DNA of 64,000 nucleotides from G963676655 sp963676655. Its GTDB lineage: Bacteria; Verrucomicrobiota; Lentisphaeria; Victivallales; Victivallaceae. The stretch lies in assembly GCA_963676655.2 (NCBI GenBank), contig CAXXKX010000005.1, positions 692,021-756,020 on the forward strand, written 5' to 3'. Of the stretch, positions 9,483 through 18,257 are shown one piece after another; the first letter of the stretch is position 1, and each line of letters opens with the position of its first letter. The translations under genes and the position numbers were made by a program. Below the pieces are notes generated by a model. That model was not told the DNA's origin. It made no database searches and saw only the letters and a program-made list of their open reading frames with translations.

Positions 9483-11966
9483 TTATACTTTGAACGACCA
9501 GTTACCGGGAGTCAATACTTCGGTTTTATCAGGCAGGACCAGTTGAGCACGGGTGTTATGGGGAATGGTTACTTTGACCAGCACGCCGCTTTCGGTCCTG
9601 AGCCATGAACTCTTTATCAGACCGCGGGGCGCGGAATACTCAGCGGCAAAATGATCCAGATCAGCCGGAAAATACGGCTTAATGGTCAATTCGGCAAACC
9701 CCGGCGCATCAGGATTCGGCACTATCCCGGCCAAATACTGATACATCCAGGCGCTGATATCACCGAACATAATGTGATTAAGCGAACCGCCTTCTCCGCC
9801 CCAACTTTCCCACAGGGTGGTTGCGCCTTTTTTGATCCAATAGGCCCATCCGGGATATTCCGGCTGAGTCAGGATTTTATATGCGGTTTCCACATAACCG
9901 TTATCCGCCAGCGCGCGGGGAACGTATTTCGCGCCGAGAATGCCGAAATCAACTTTATAGTCAAAATCAATTACCGCGTCATTGAGTTTTTGCGCAACTT
10001 TCGCCTTTTCGGAATCCTCAACCAGTCCCTGGTAAAGCGCGCAGCCGAGCGTGGTCTGGCCGCCTTCGTGATAAAGGCCGTCGCCTTTGTAATATTTCGC
10101 GTTGAAAGATTTTTTTATCTCAGCGGCAAGTGCAGTATACTTCTGACAATCGTCAGTCCGACCGGTAAGTTCGGCAAATTTCGCCAGTATCACCGTATCG
10201 ATATAGTAATACCCGGTCGAGGTGATTTCCACCGGAACAATTCGTTCCCGGTCCCAGTGGCACCAGTCGCCAAGGCCGAAAGACACCAGATTATCCGTCG
10301 CCATCCGACTGCAGTAATCGACATAGCGCCGCATGCCTTCGTAATGTTTTTCTATCGCGGACGTATCGCCGGTGTAAACATAAATATACCACGGAATCAG
10401 AATAAATACACTGTCCCAGGCCGGGCCGCTGCCCCAATTATAGCCCCAACCGCTGCTTGGAACGATTCCCGGCAGCTGACCGCTCGGACGCTGCGCGTCG
10501 GCGATTGAATCAATCCACTGACGATATGCGGTTGCGGCGTCACTGTTGAATAAACCGGTTTCCGCCGCAAGCTGGGCGTCTCCGGTCCAGCCGTTTTTCT
10601 CCCGGTGCGGACAATCGGTCGGAATTCCGGTAAAGTTGCCGAGATACGACCATTCGGTACAGCGCTGCAACCGGTTCAGAACCTCACTGGAAGACGAAAT
10701 AACCCCGATTCTGGTAAACGTCGTACAGACAAACCGGCCTTCAAGAGCCTCTATTTTCACCCCTTCACTAAGACAGCCTACCTGCACATAGCGGAAACCG
10801 TGATAAGTAAAACGCGGCTCCCAGACCTCCTGCCCTTCGCCGTTCAAAATATATCGATCAGTCTGACAGTCCCCGGCAAAGATGAACCGGTCGATATTTT
10901 CCTGATCAAGCTCTTTTTCATCGGTCAGCTTTTCAGCGTATTTGAAAACCAGTTCCGACCCGGCCGGTCCGGTTACGGTCACTCTAATCCAACCGGTCAT
11001 CGACTGCCCGATATCAAATACCACGTCACCGTTCGGCAAATCCCATGAATCTATATACGGCAGCGTCCGATTCACCTTGCAAGGCGGCATATTTTGCGCC
11101 TGCATAGTACCACCGGGTTCATTACAGATCGCGGCATTGAGCGCGTCGGTCCGCCCTACCCTGGCGTCATAAGTTTCGCCATTACGCAAAGCATCAAACC
11201 TGATCGGCCCTTCGGAAACCAGCCATGATGTATCGCTGACCACTTCCACTTTGCCGTCGACTTCCAACTGCAGCAGCAGTTTCGGGAAATCGCGCCAGGA
11301 AGCCTTGTCAAAATGCCAGGTTTCCTCAGTCTGGCAATTGTACCAGCCATTACCCAGCACTACTTCCAGTTCATTTTCACCCTGCTTCAGCATGTCGGTA
11401 ACATCGTAGGTCAGATACCTGACCCGCTTGTCATAAATCGTCACAACCGGGTCCAGGACATGATCTCCGACCTTCTTCCGGTTTATATATAATTCATAAT
11501 AACCGAGACCGCAGATATAGACTCTGGCCTCGCCGCCGGCACCATGGATAAAAGATTTCCGGAAATACGGCGCCGGTTTACTTTCTACCCGCCAGTTGTT
11601 TAAAACCTGATTAGGCGCCCCGATCCAATATCCCTGCCAGTCAGTCAACTCCAGCAACCCCATTTCCCAGGTGGCAGTATCACTGGTATTGCTCTTGCCG
11701 GCTTCATTCCAAACCTGGACTTTCCAGTTAATTTTCTGTCTGGACTGCAACTGTTCCCCGGCATATTTTACCTGGGTGGAACAGGGCGATTCAACCCGGC
11801 CACTGTCCCACATAACGGTTTTATCCGCCAGTTCGACCTTGATCCGATAAGCCGTCTGGAAAAACGGTTTATCGCTCTCGATTTGCCAGCTTAACGCCGG
11901 AGCGGGAACATCCAGCCCGATCGGGTTGACGTTCATTTCACAGGTTAAATCAGTAACTTTAAACAT
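9483..11966 (-). CDS. Alpha-L-rhamnosidase, GH78
   Basis: Cytoplasmic enzyme of 827 residues (no signal peptide) that releases terminal alpha-L-rhamnose. The full GH78 layout is visible. It has an N-terminal fibronectin-like domain (LTCEMNVNPIGLDVPAPALSW), beta-sandwich domains (YICGLGYYELYINRKKVGDH; WIRVTVTGPAG), and an (alpha/alpha)6 catalytic barrel with the hallmark HREKNGWTGDAQLAAE (~450-470) and later SGWGYNWGSGPAWDS and TTLWESWGG. The C-terminal beta domain ends in GNWSFKV. Length is normal for the family. AAAGAGAG lies upstream of the ATG. It probably works on imported rhamno-oligosaccharides together with the sulfatases and dehydrogenase nearby. A dispersed repeat lies directly upstream (11981-12095). 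Confidence 0.93.
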   Translation of the reverse strand: MFKVTDLTCEMNVNPIGLDVPAPALSWQIESDKPFFQTAYRIKVELADKTVMWDSGRVESPCSTQVKYAGEQLQSRQKINWKVQVWNEAGKSNTSDTATWEMGLLELTDWQGYWIGAPNQVLNNWRVESKPAPYFRKSFIHGAGGEARVYICGLGYYELYINRKKVGDHVLDPVVTIYDKRVRYLTYDVTDMLKQGENELEVVLGNGWYNCQTEETWHFDKASWRDFPKLLLQLEVDGKVEVVSDTSWLVSEGPIRFDALRNGETYDARVGRTDALNAAICNEPGGTMQAQNMPPCKVNRTLPYIDSWDLPNGDVVFDIGQSMTGWIRVTVTGPAGSELVFKYAEKLTDEKELDQENIDRFIFAGDCQTDRYILNGEGQEVWEPRFTYHGFRYVQVGCLSEGVKIEALEGRFVCTTFTRIGVISSSSEVLNRLQRCTEWSYLGNFTGIPTDCPHREKNGWTGDAQLAAETGLFNSDAATAYRQWIDSIADAQRPSGQLPGIVPSSGWGYNWGSGPAWDSVFILIPWYIYVYTGDTSAIEKHYEGMRRYVDYCSRMATDNLVSFGLGDWCHWDRERIVPVEITSTGYYYIDTVILAKFAELTGRTDDCQKYTALAAEIKKSFNAKYYKGDGLYHEGGQTTLGCALYQGLVEDSEKAKVAQKLNDAVIDFDYKVDFGILGAKYVPRALADNGYVETAYKILTQPEYPGWAYWIKKGATTLWESWGGEGGSLNHIMFGDISAWMYQYLAGIVPNPDAPGFAELTIKPYFPADLDHFAAEYSAPRGLIKSSWLRTESGVLVKVTIPHNTRAQLVLPDKTEVLTPGNWSFKV

Positions 11967-11980
11967 TTGCTCTCTTTCAT

Positions 11981-12095
11981 TTATTGTCCGTACGACGGAC
12001 GGCGTTAGTACCGCTTCAAACTCCAGTCGCTAAGGCTACTTACGGAAGCGGAAGTTAAATATATCGGGTTTAATACCCCGCCACTTGGGGCGTTC
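11981..12095 (+). repeat. Dispersed ~115-bp structured repeat, copy 2
   Basis: Near-identical to 2277-2391 with only a few substitutions and no indels. It starts 15 bases upstream of the rhamnosidase start codon, so it occupies that gene's promoter/leader region. Confidence 0.85.
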
Positions 12096-12111
12096 TTGAA
12101 AAATAATTTTC

Positions 12112-12203
12112 CACCACTCTCAACTCACCACTCACCACTCCCCACTCATCACTCATCACTCACCACTCACCACTCTCAACTCACCACTCATCACTCATCA
12201 TTC
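12112..12203. repeat. Degenerate heptamer repeat tract (CTCACCA/CTCATCA)
   Basis: About 90 bases made of 7-base units such as ACTCACC, ACTCATC and ACTCTCA in tandem, just before the 3' end of the FAD oxidoreductase gene. Reverse-complement-type units occur at 19265-19340. Open frames across it are artefacts of low complexity. Confidence 0.85.
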
Positions 12204-13463
12204 CGGAACAATCGCACCATGCCTAACCAAAAGTTGCTTTATTTCATTAATATTCAGATCAATCGGGGTGCTCTCGTTCATAGCCGCCAAAGCCGCCACC
12301 GCTCCGGCCGCCTGCCCCATCGCCATCGACGCGGCTTGAACCCGCAAAGCGGAATTGGCCATCTGGTCGCTTGATACACAGCGCCCGGCCGCCAGCAACC
12401 GCTTGCTGCCCTGCGGGATAAGCGCCCGCAAAGGCACCGTCGGCACCACTCCTTTTTCCAGTTGCGTACACAACAGCCCGTCGGCGGTATTCAAGTGTAA
12501 ATCTATCGGGTAAAACGCATAGCAAAGCGAATCAGGCCAGACACGGCCGGTTGAATAATCTTCAGCGGTGATTGTTTCTTCGCCCATAATTACCGCTGTT
12601 TCCCGAATGCCGCATTCAGGTGCAAGATACTCGATTGTCAGTTTATCCAGACCGGGAAATTGTTTAAGAAAACGGAATATTCGCAATACGGTTTGACGCG
12701 CCGTGACTTCAACCTGAGTTTTGTCTTTACTTGAAGACGCGTCAGCAATTGGAACGTGAATACAGTTTTCACCGTGATTCCCCAGCAGGTTTCGCATGGA
12801 ATGAGACATCCCGGTATCGGTATGTTTCATCTCGCCCCTTGCTTCGGCCTGACGATACGCCTCTTCGATAACATCTGTATCCAGCGAATCAAAATCATAA
12901 CCGCCGAATCTGACCATCGGGGTTGCCGGTTGTTTCTCCTGACTGCGAATTAAGCTATATCCGGCCATTTCCACCGCATTGGCATCACCAGAAGCGTCGA
13001 TCATTACCTTGCAAGAAAAATTCCGCAATCCGAGTTTGGTTGCCACATCAACTTTTATGCAGTCCGATTCTTCTCGCACCGCAAAAGGCGTAGCATGATA
13101 CAAAACCTCGACTCCGGCGTCCACAAAAGCTTCATCCAAAAGGCATGCGAACAGCCGACCATTGATTTTGACCTGCAATTTCCAGTGCCGCAGATCGTAA
13201 CGGCTGAAATCCGGCATTGCTCCGCCTTCTTCACGCACACAGCGCTCGACAAGTTCCCAGCCGATGCCGGCAATGACCTGTTTACCCCAGGCATGAAACA
13301 AACCCGGAAAGTCAACGCCGCCCATTGTTATTGTTCCGCCAGGCATACTGTTTTTCTCGATCAGGAGAGTTTTCGCCCCGGCCCGGGCCGCCTGAATCGC
13401 CGCCGGAAAACCAGCCGTCCCGGCCCCGACAACAATTACGTCATAAATCTCATTATCAGGCAT
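12198..13463 (-). CDS. FAD-dependent oxidoreductase (FAD_oxidored family)
   Basis: 421 residues from the ATG at 13463 (a GTG three codons upstream is also in frame). An N-terminal Rossmann FAD-binding motif, VIVVGAGTAGFPAAIQAA, runs into an acidic strand end (LLIEK) and a GG doublet (MPGGTITMGG). The typical C-terminal flavin contact region (RLLAAGRCVSSDQMANSALR, MAMGQAAGAVAAL) is present. This domain organisation matches the FAD_oxidored proteins often found in PVC and Bacteroidetes glycan loci, where the substrate is mostly unknown. It is soluble with no signal peptide. The 3' end runs into the heptamer repeat tract. Downstream lies the rhamnosidase, ~230 bases away, so co-transcription is uncertain. 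Confidence 0.85.
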   Translation of the reverse strand: MPDNEIYDVIVVGAGTAGFPAAIQAARAGAKTLLIEKNSMPGGTITMGGVDFPGLFHAWGKQVIAGIGWELVERCVREEGGAMPDFSRYDLRHWKLQVKINGRLFACLLDEAFVDAGVEVLYHATPFAVREESDCIKVDVATKLGLRNFSCKVMIDASGDANAVEMAGYSLIRSQEKQPATPMVRFGGYDFDSLDTDVIEEAYRQAEARGEMKHTDTGMSHSMRNLLGNHGENCIHVPIADASSSKDKTQVEVTARQTVLRIFRFLKQFPGLDKLTIEYLAPECGIRETAVIMGEETITAEDYSTGRVWPDSLCYAFYPIDLHLNTADGLLCTQLEKGVVPTVPLRALIPQGSKRLLAAGRCVSSDQMANSALRVQAASMAMGQAAGAVAALAAMNESTPIDLNINEIKQLLVRHGAIVPE

Positions 13464-13659
13464 ACCATCCACACCAATAATTAATTAAAAATGCTACTCT
13501 ACAGTCACATATACCATTTTCAAGAAGAAAACCGGTAAATTGCCAACAAAATAGGCTGAGAATGCGGGCCCCGGATTACGCAGATAAATACAAAGCAACC
13601 ATTCCACAAAAATTCATGTATTAAGTTGCTTGAGAGTAGTTATTAAACTACAAAAGATG

Positions 13660-13978
13660 TGGGTGCGCTAATGATATAATGTACCATCTATTACATCTGA
13701 CTCCAGCTCACAGTTCTCAATTTTCAGGTTTAAGTTATTTATTTTTTGTTATATTTTTTTGACAAAGCAGTTGCTGTGTATTTAAAGCTCAATCAAGTCG
13801 GTGGCATGCTGGAGGGCGAGAGTCCCTCGAGCCGCCCGGCAGCGAGGCATGTCCGGCTCGAGGGACTCTCGCCCTCCAAGGCTGAACAACCTGGCCTGTA
13901 ATATGGGAAAAGATCAATTTTGTTGCCAGGCAAGCGGATGTTTTAACATCAAATAACATCATATCATCAGCGCACCCA
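13660..13978. mobile_element. MITE-like element with 23-bp terminal inverted repeats
   Basis: Left end 13660-13682 and right end 13956-13978 are inverted repeats of 23 bases with 21 matches, starting TGGGTGCGCT. The 319-bp interior has no gene and contains the perfect hairpin at 13811-13877. No clear target-site duplication is visible, so mobility is inferred only from structure. Confidence 0.55.
13810..13878. repeat. 69-bp GC-rich hairpin repeat, copy 1
   Basis: Perfect 24-bp arms at 13811-13834 and 13854-13877 around a 19-base loop, beginning GGAGGGCGAG. A diverged copy of exactly the same length lies at 62841-62909, so this is a dispersed REP-like family rather than a gene-specific terminator. 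Confidence 0.85.
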
Positions 13979-14047
13979 AAGAAGTTTGTGATCTTAAAAG
14001 AGAATAAGTTTATCCGTTTTGTTAGATTTGAGCGCCCAACTCCCCAC

Positions 14048-14638
14048 TCATTCCTTAACCGATTTAGCGTTTTTGATCGCTTCTCTGGCTTCTTTCGCGA
14101 TACGGTCGAGGCCTTCTAACCGGACATAGGTGACCGCAATAGTATGGAAACTCGGATCTTTCGCCGTTTTGTTTACCAAATCATCGATTTGCTTCACAGA
14201 CATTTTTCCGAAAACCGGAACATCCTTTATTATCTCACCCGGCATTTTGCCGCTTTTAATCAATTCCCGGAATTTTTCCATATCAAGCAACATTAAATAA
14301 CCAAAATCATTCTCCACCTTGACCACCGTCCACAAATAGAAACCTTTGGATTCATCTTTCATACTGGCGACAGTTGCACCCTTTACGTTTCTAAGGAAAA
14401 CTTTATATGGACCTTTTTTCTTTTCGTTGCCGATAAAGTAAACGGTTAGAACTCCTTTATCAGCCTCCGCTACCTTGACCTCGATAATCGACTTATCAGT
14501 AACCCAGTGGCCGTTCCAGACCTCAGGCTTCGCGACCTGCGGTTTATTTCCCATAATCTCTTTTGACCCGACAACCGGACATCCGGTCAGCACGAGACAC
14601 GCCATAACAGCCATTCCTGCCAACAGTAAATTACGCAT
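14048..14638 (-). CDS. Hypothetical lipoprotein
   Basis: 196 residues with a clear lipoprotein signal: a hydrophobic stretch ending in lipobox LTGC (Cys about residue 19), so it should be lipid-anchored outside the inner membrane. The mature part is hydrophilic and mixed alpha/beta (VWNGHWVTDKSIIEVKVA, LLDMEKFRELIKSG). I do not recognise a family. The start is backed by AGGAGG 7 bases upstream. It is flanked by the MITE-like element on its 3' side and the sulfatase stop on the other. No function is proposed. Confidence 0.75.
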   Translation of the reverse strand: MRNLLLAGMAVMACLVLTGCPVVGSKEIMGNKPQVAKPEVWNGHWVTDKSIIEVKVAEADKGVLTVYFIGNEKKKGPYKVFLRNVKGATVASMKDESKGFYLWTVVKVENDFGYLMLLDMEKFRELIKSGKMPGEIIKDVPVFGKMSVKQIDDLVNKTAKDPSFHTIAVTYVRLEGLDRIAKEAREAIKNAKSVKE

Positions 14639-14659
14639 AACAACCTCCTTATTGACTTA

Positions 14660-14705
14660 AAATGAACATCCAACATCGAACATTGAACTTTTAACATCGA
14701 ATGAA
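14660..14705. repeat. Short degenerate repeat (AACATCGAACATTGAAC type)
   Basis: Tandem variants of AACATCCAACATCGAACATTGAAC-like heptamers/octamers between the lipoprotein and the sulfatase. Same low-complexity style as other intergenic tracts in this window. Confidence 0.6.
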
Positions 14706-14792
14706 AATTCTTTGGAATATCAAATATGAAATACATCCACCAGCTATCAATATACGTGGCCGCTTAATTTATTGCAACAATAAATATATGAT

Positions 14793-16226
14793 TTAATCCA
14801 AAGGATTAAGGTCGGCGTCGCGCCAGGGTTTCCAGTCGGGATTGGACTTTGGTTTTATGGCGTGGACCTCGTCCTGCCAGGCATGAAGTTCGACGAGCAT
14901 CGAGTCAACCCGTTCAGGATACTGTTCCGACAAATCATTGTCCTCGCTAATGTCTTCTTTCAGGTTGAAAAGTTTGATTTCTCCTTCAAAAAATTCTATC
15001 AGCTTCCAGTCACCCTTGCGAACTGAACAACCAGGCGTTCCCCCTTGGTTAGCGTAATGCGGAAAGTGCCAGAAAATTGAACCGCGGTCAGAATCCTCAC
15101 CATTGATCACCGGCATAAAACTTTTACCGTCAACATGCTGTTGCGGCTCCAGCGGCAACCCGCAGGCCTCCAGCAGGGTCGGATAGAAATCAGGACTGGT
15201 AATTACCGCATCGGTTGTCGTGCCGGGTTTTATTTTGTCGGGCCAGCGCAACAGCATTGGTTCCCGGGTTCCGCCTTCATACATCCAGCCCTTGCCTTCG
15301 GACAACGGGGCGTTGCAGGTTGGAGAACCTTCAGCGGTGCTGAGACCGCCGTTATCCGATGTAAAGATAACGATTGTATTGTCCGCAATACCTTTTGCGT
15401 CAAGCGCATCAAGAATCTTACCAACGTTTTCATCTAGGTGTTCAATCATCGCCGCGTATACCGGATTAGACTGAATGATCCGACGTTGAATACGCATATT
15501 CTTCTTGTGTTCGGAGGGAAACCAGTCTCCCTCGACCAACGCTTCAATCTTATCCAGACCGAGCGCTTTGGCTTTGGCCTCGTACTTGGCAATCTTTTCC
15601 GGCTTGGCCTGAACCGGGGTATGAACCGAATAAAACCACATATTCATATAAAACGGGGTTCCGTCGGAATTCATAATCAACTCAGCCGCTTCGTCGCCAA
15701 GACGGTCGGTCAAATAATCATCGCCCTCTTTCGGCTCGATTGTCGGTATTTCCCAGGGTTGGAAATAATGTCCGCTGCCGGATGGATGCCCCATGTGGCA
15801 ACCGCCAATATTGATATCGAAGCCATGATTTCCCGGCCAGTATTCTTCACTGCCCATATGCCATTTACCAAGATGCCAGGTGGCGTAACCATGCTGTTTA
15901 AAAGCAGAGGCCATTGATTTTTCATCCGTTGAAAGATACGGCACATAAGGAACGCCAAGCAGCTTACCGCGTTCAGTCAGGCCCTGTTGATGTTCTTTGC
16001 CGCCGATATAATGGGTCAAGCCGATCCGGGCCGGATATTTTCCGCTCATGATACTGGCACGAGTCGGGGAACAGACTGGACACGCAGCATAGGCGTCAGT
16101 AAACAGCATACCTTCTTTTGCTAGACGATCAATATTCGGGGATTCGTAATATTCGCTTCCCATACACGAAATATCTTTCCAGCCCATATCGTCAATCAGG
16201 ATAAAAATAACATTGGGACTACTCAT
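14793..16226 (-). CDS. Sulfatase, formylglycine-dependent (type I)
   Basis: Arylsulfatase-family enzyme of 477 residues that hydrolyses sulfate esters. The metal-binding start (VIFILIDDMGW, Asp12/Asp13) and the maturation motif C-S-P-T-R (Cys52 to Arg56; Cys becomes formylglycine) are intact. VIFTSDNGG (metal Asp/Asn) and GGTREPMLLRWP, typical for the family, follow. No signal peptide is seen, so it is predicted cytoplasmic and would desulfate imported sugars. No maturase gene is in the window. The ATG has GGAG upstream. It is transcribed divergently from the AraC gene at 16343 (116 bases apart), which is its likely regulator. Confidence 0.93.
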   Translation of the reverse strand: MSSPNVIFILIDDMGWKDISCMGSEYYESPNIDRLAKEGMLFTDAYAACPVCSPTRASIMSGKYPARIGLTHYIGGKEHQQGLTERGKLLGVPYVPYLSTDEKSMASAFKQHGYATWHLGKWHMGSEEYWPGNHGFDINIGGCHMGHPSGSGHYFQPWEIPTIEPKEGDDYLTDRLGDEAAELIMNSDGTPFYMNMWFYSVHTPVQAKPEKIAKYEAKAKALGLDKIEALVEGDWFPSEHKKNMRIQRRIIQSNPVYAAMIEHLDENVGKILDALDAKGIADNTIVIFTSDNGGLSTAEGSPTCNAPLSEGKGWMYEGGTREPMLLRWPDKIKPGTTTDAVITSPDFYPTLLEACGLPLEPQQHVDGKSFMPVINGEDSDRGSIFWHFPHYANQGGTPGCSVRKGDWKLIEFFEGEIKLFNLKEDISEDNDLSEQYPERVDSMLVELHAWQDEVHAIKPKSNPDWKPWRDADLNPLD

Positions 16227-16342
16227 AATCTACTCCATATTTGTTCTAAATAATTTGACTTGGTCTTATTATAATCATATAATTACAACTGGTCAATGTT
16301 ATTAATGCAGTTTTATTTGTCATATTTGATGGAGAATTTACA

Positions 16343-17158
16343 ATGCCGGAAAAATATTTTTCATTATCGCGCGGAACGCAATCCGGGGCTTTCCGAATAC
16401 TTCGCTGCGGGATAGTGCCACGGCGAACGGGAACGGAAAGAGATTTCGTTACCAGCGAATATGCCATGGTCTGCGTAGTTTCCGGACGGGGAGAATATCT
16501 CGACGATCAAGGCAGAAGCTGGAATTTCGAACCCGGCTGTATTATTCAACGTTTTCCGGACAAATCTCACAGTATCTGCTGGCATGAGCCGGGCTCAACT
16601 GCATTTATCGCGGCGCCACGCCCGATATTCGAACTACTCAAACTGCTTTGCGGTAATGACTTTACCTGCAGTCCAATCATCAAAGGATACGCGCCTTCCC
16701 GGTTTTGTGAAGAATGCCGGATTATCCACCGAATGCTGGAATCAATAAATAAAAACCAGCTTATCGAAGCAGCCAATCATATTCAAATGGTGTTTTCAGA
16801 AATATTAACCAGCCAAACAACCGCTCCCCGGCAAAATCCTTATCTTCTAGCCCGGGTTGACAAATTCATTAATTCACATGACTGGAACCGGATCAGCGTA
16901 ACCACCCTGGCAAAAGCCTGCAATATGAATATCAACTCTTTCCGGGAAAAGTTCCGTCGGGAAACAGGTCTGCCTCCCGGACGATATATCATTATCCGTC
17001 GAATCGATACCGCCGCGAAGCTACTACTGCAGGAAGAATTGTCCATCGGCGAGATTGCCGATTTATTGGGGTATTCCGACATTTATACATTTTCAAAACA
17101 GTTCCGAAAATTTCGTGGTATTTCACCTTCCGCCTACCGTCACAGCCCCGATGCCTGA
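16343..17158 (+). CDS. AraC-family transcriptional regulator
   Basis: 271 residues: an N-terminal cupin-like sensor (~1-130; GRGEYLDDQGRSWNFEPGC) and a C-terminal double helix-turn-helix (~170-270). The first HTH is TTLAKACNMNINSFREKFRR, and the second carries the AraC signature IGEIADLLGYSDIYTFSKQF. GGAGAATTTACA precedes the ATG. It is divergent from the sulfatase gene across a 116-base shared promoter region, so it probably activates that sulfatase in response to a sugar derivative. Convergent with the AraC gene at 17269. Confidence 0.9.
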   Translation: MPEKYFSLSRGTQSGAFRILRCGIVPRRTGTERDFVTSEYAMVCVVSGRGEYLDDQGRSWNFEPGCIIQRFPDKSHSICWHEPGSTAFIAAPRPIFELLKLLCGNDFTCSPIIKGYAPSRFCEECRIIHRMLESINKNQLIEAANHIQMVFSEILTSQTTAPRQNPYLLARVDKFINSHDWNRISVTTLAKACNMNINSFREKFRRETGLPPGRYIIIRRIDTAAKLLLQEELSIGEIADLLGYSDIYTFSKQFRKFRGISPSAYRHSPDA

Positions 17159-17268
17159 TTCCTTGCCTGCACATGAACCGGTCTGAATTTTTAATGATAA
17201 TATATCATCACGTGATTTAATAAATATACATAAGAAACTTAAAAACAAATACTTAAGCAAAACACAAA

Positions 17269-18114
17269 TCAGGTTTTATTTTTAACGTAATACCCGGGAG
17301 GATGCCCTGAATGTTCCTTGAAACGACGATAGAAGTTGCTGAGCGAAGTAAAACCGGCGTCCCTGGCCGTGTCTTCCATGGGCACTCCTTCGGCTAAACG
17401 CTCGATCGCGAACTCTGTCCTGAGCCGGTTCAGGTAAAAGGACATCGTGACCCCGGTATGACGCAGAAACGAGGCGTGAAAATGACTGCGACTCATTCCC
17501 GCCACGGACGCGGCACGATCCACGGAAAGAGATCGGCGAAAATTCGCGTTCAAATAACTTACCGCGTTGCGAACACGCTCATCAGTGGAACCGGATTGCA
17601 GTTTTTCATGCAGACTTCGCGACAAATCACCATGCCTGAGACATGTCAACATCAAGCTCTGGGTAAGATTCTTCATCATAGCATTATATCCGGCACCGGG
17701 TCTTTCGCATTCATCAAGAATAGCCAACAGAAAGCCTCTGGCCCGGTCCCTTCCTTCAAGTGAAAGGTTAATCCGATTTCGACCTTTTTCTGCTTCAGTC
17801 GCCAAATCATTCAAAATCAGAGCAGTCTCACGCATCGAATCATCAACTCCGGAAAACGTTTCCGGGTGGACCATCACTACCGCCACATGCATTTTTTCCT
17901 CGCTGCTGCTGAAGGCAAGATGTCCCTGCCCCGCAGGCAGAATAAACAGATCACCGGGCCGGCACTGGTAACGGCGTTCTTCTGCCAACTGCCAACCTGT
18001 ACCTTCGAGACACATTATCAGTTCATGCTCCAGATGGGTATGCGACATATCATCCCCCCTGGTTCTCTCGGAACCTAACCTGACCTGCAACGCAAATATT
18101 GGATTACTTCTCAT
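17269..18114 (-). CDS. AraC-family transcriptional regulator
   Basis: About 281 residues when started at the ATG at 18114 (MRSNPIFALQ). The frame stays open 35 codons further, but that extension is AT-rich and hydrophobic and would swallow most of the divergent promoter. It has an N-terminal cupin sensor with metal-like histidines (MSHTHLEHELIMCLEG, CRPGDLFILPAGQGHL) and a C-terminal AraC HTH pair (AASVAGMSRSHFHASFLR; DTARDAGFTSLSNFYRRFKE). Divergent from the Gfo/Idh/MocA gene at 18258 with a 143-base gap, which suggests control of the oxidoreductase-isomerase pair. Confidence 0.88.
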   Translation of the reverse strand: MRSNPIFALQVRLGSERTRGDDMSHTHLEHELIMCLEGTGWQLAEERRYQCRPGDLFILPAGQGHLAFSSSEEKMHVAVVMVHPETFSGVDDSMRETALILNDLATEAEKGRNRINLSLEGRDRARGFLLAILDECERPGAGYNAMMKNLTQSLMLTCLRHGDLSRSLHEKLQSGSTDERVRNAVSYLNANFRRSLSVDRAASVAGMSRSHFHASFLRHTGVTMSFYLNRLRTEFAIERLAEGVPMEDTARDAGFTSLSNFYRRFKEHSGHPPGYYVKNKT

Positions 18115-18257
18115 AATATCAGATAATAGTATAATTAAAAGATTATAATACAATGACCTTGTTTTATAGTTACCAAACAATATATTGATAAAAAATAACA
18201 TGATATAAAACATTTTCAACCCGGCAATATCGGATTATAGTAAAAAGGAATTGATTT

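Larger units (their letters stand above)
13473..14047. other. Intergenic region holding a MITE-like element
   Basis: 575 bases without a supported gene. Nearly all of the second half is the inverted-repeat-bounded element listed separately (13660-13978), with a 69-bp GC-rich hairpin inside. The rest is AT-rich DNA serving as the upstream region of the FAD oxidoreductase gene. Confidence 0.7.

Noticed and set aside
12096..12374. 92-residue plus-strand open frame rich in His/Ser/Thr
   Set aside because: Begins in the heptamer tract and then runs antisense to the FAD oxidoreductase.
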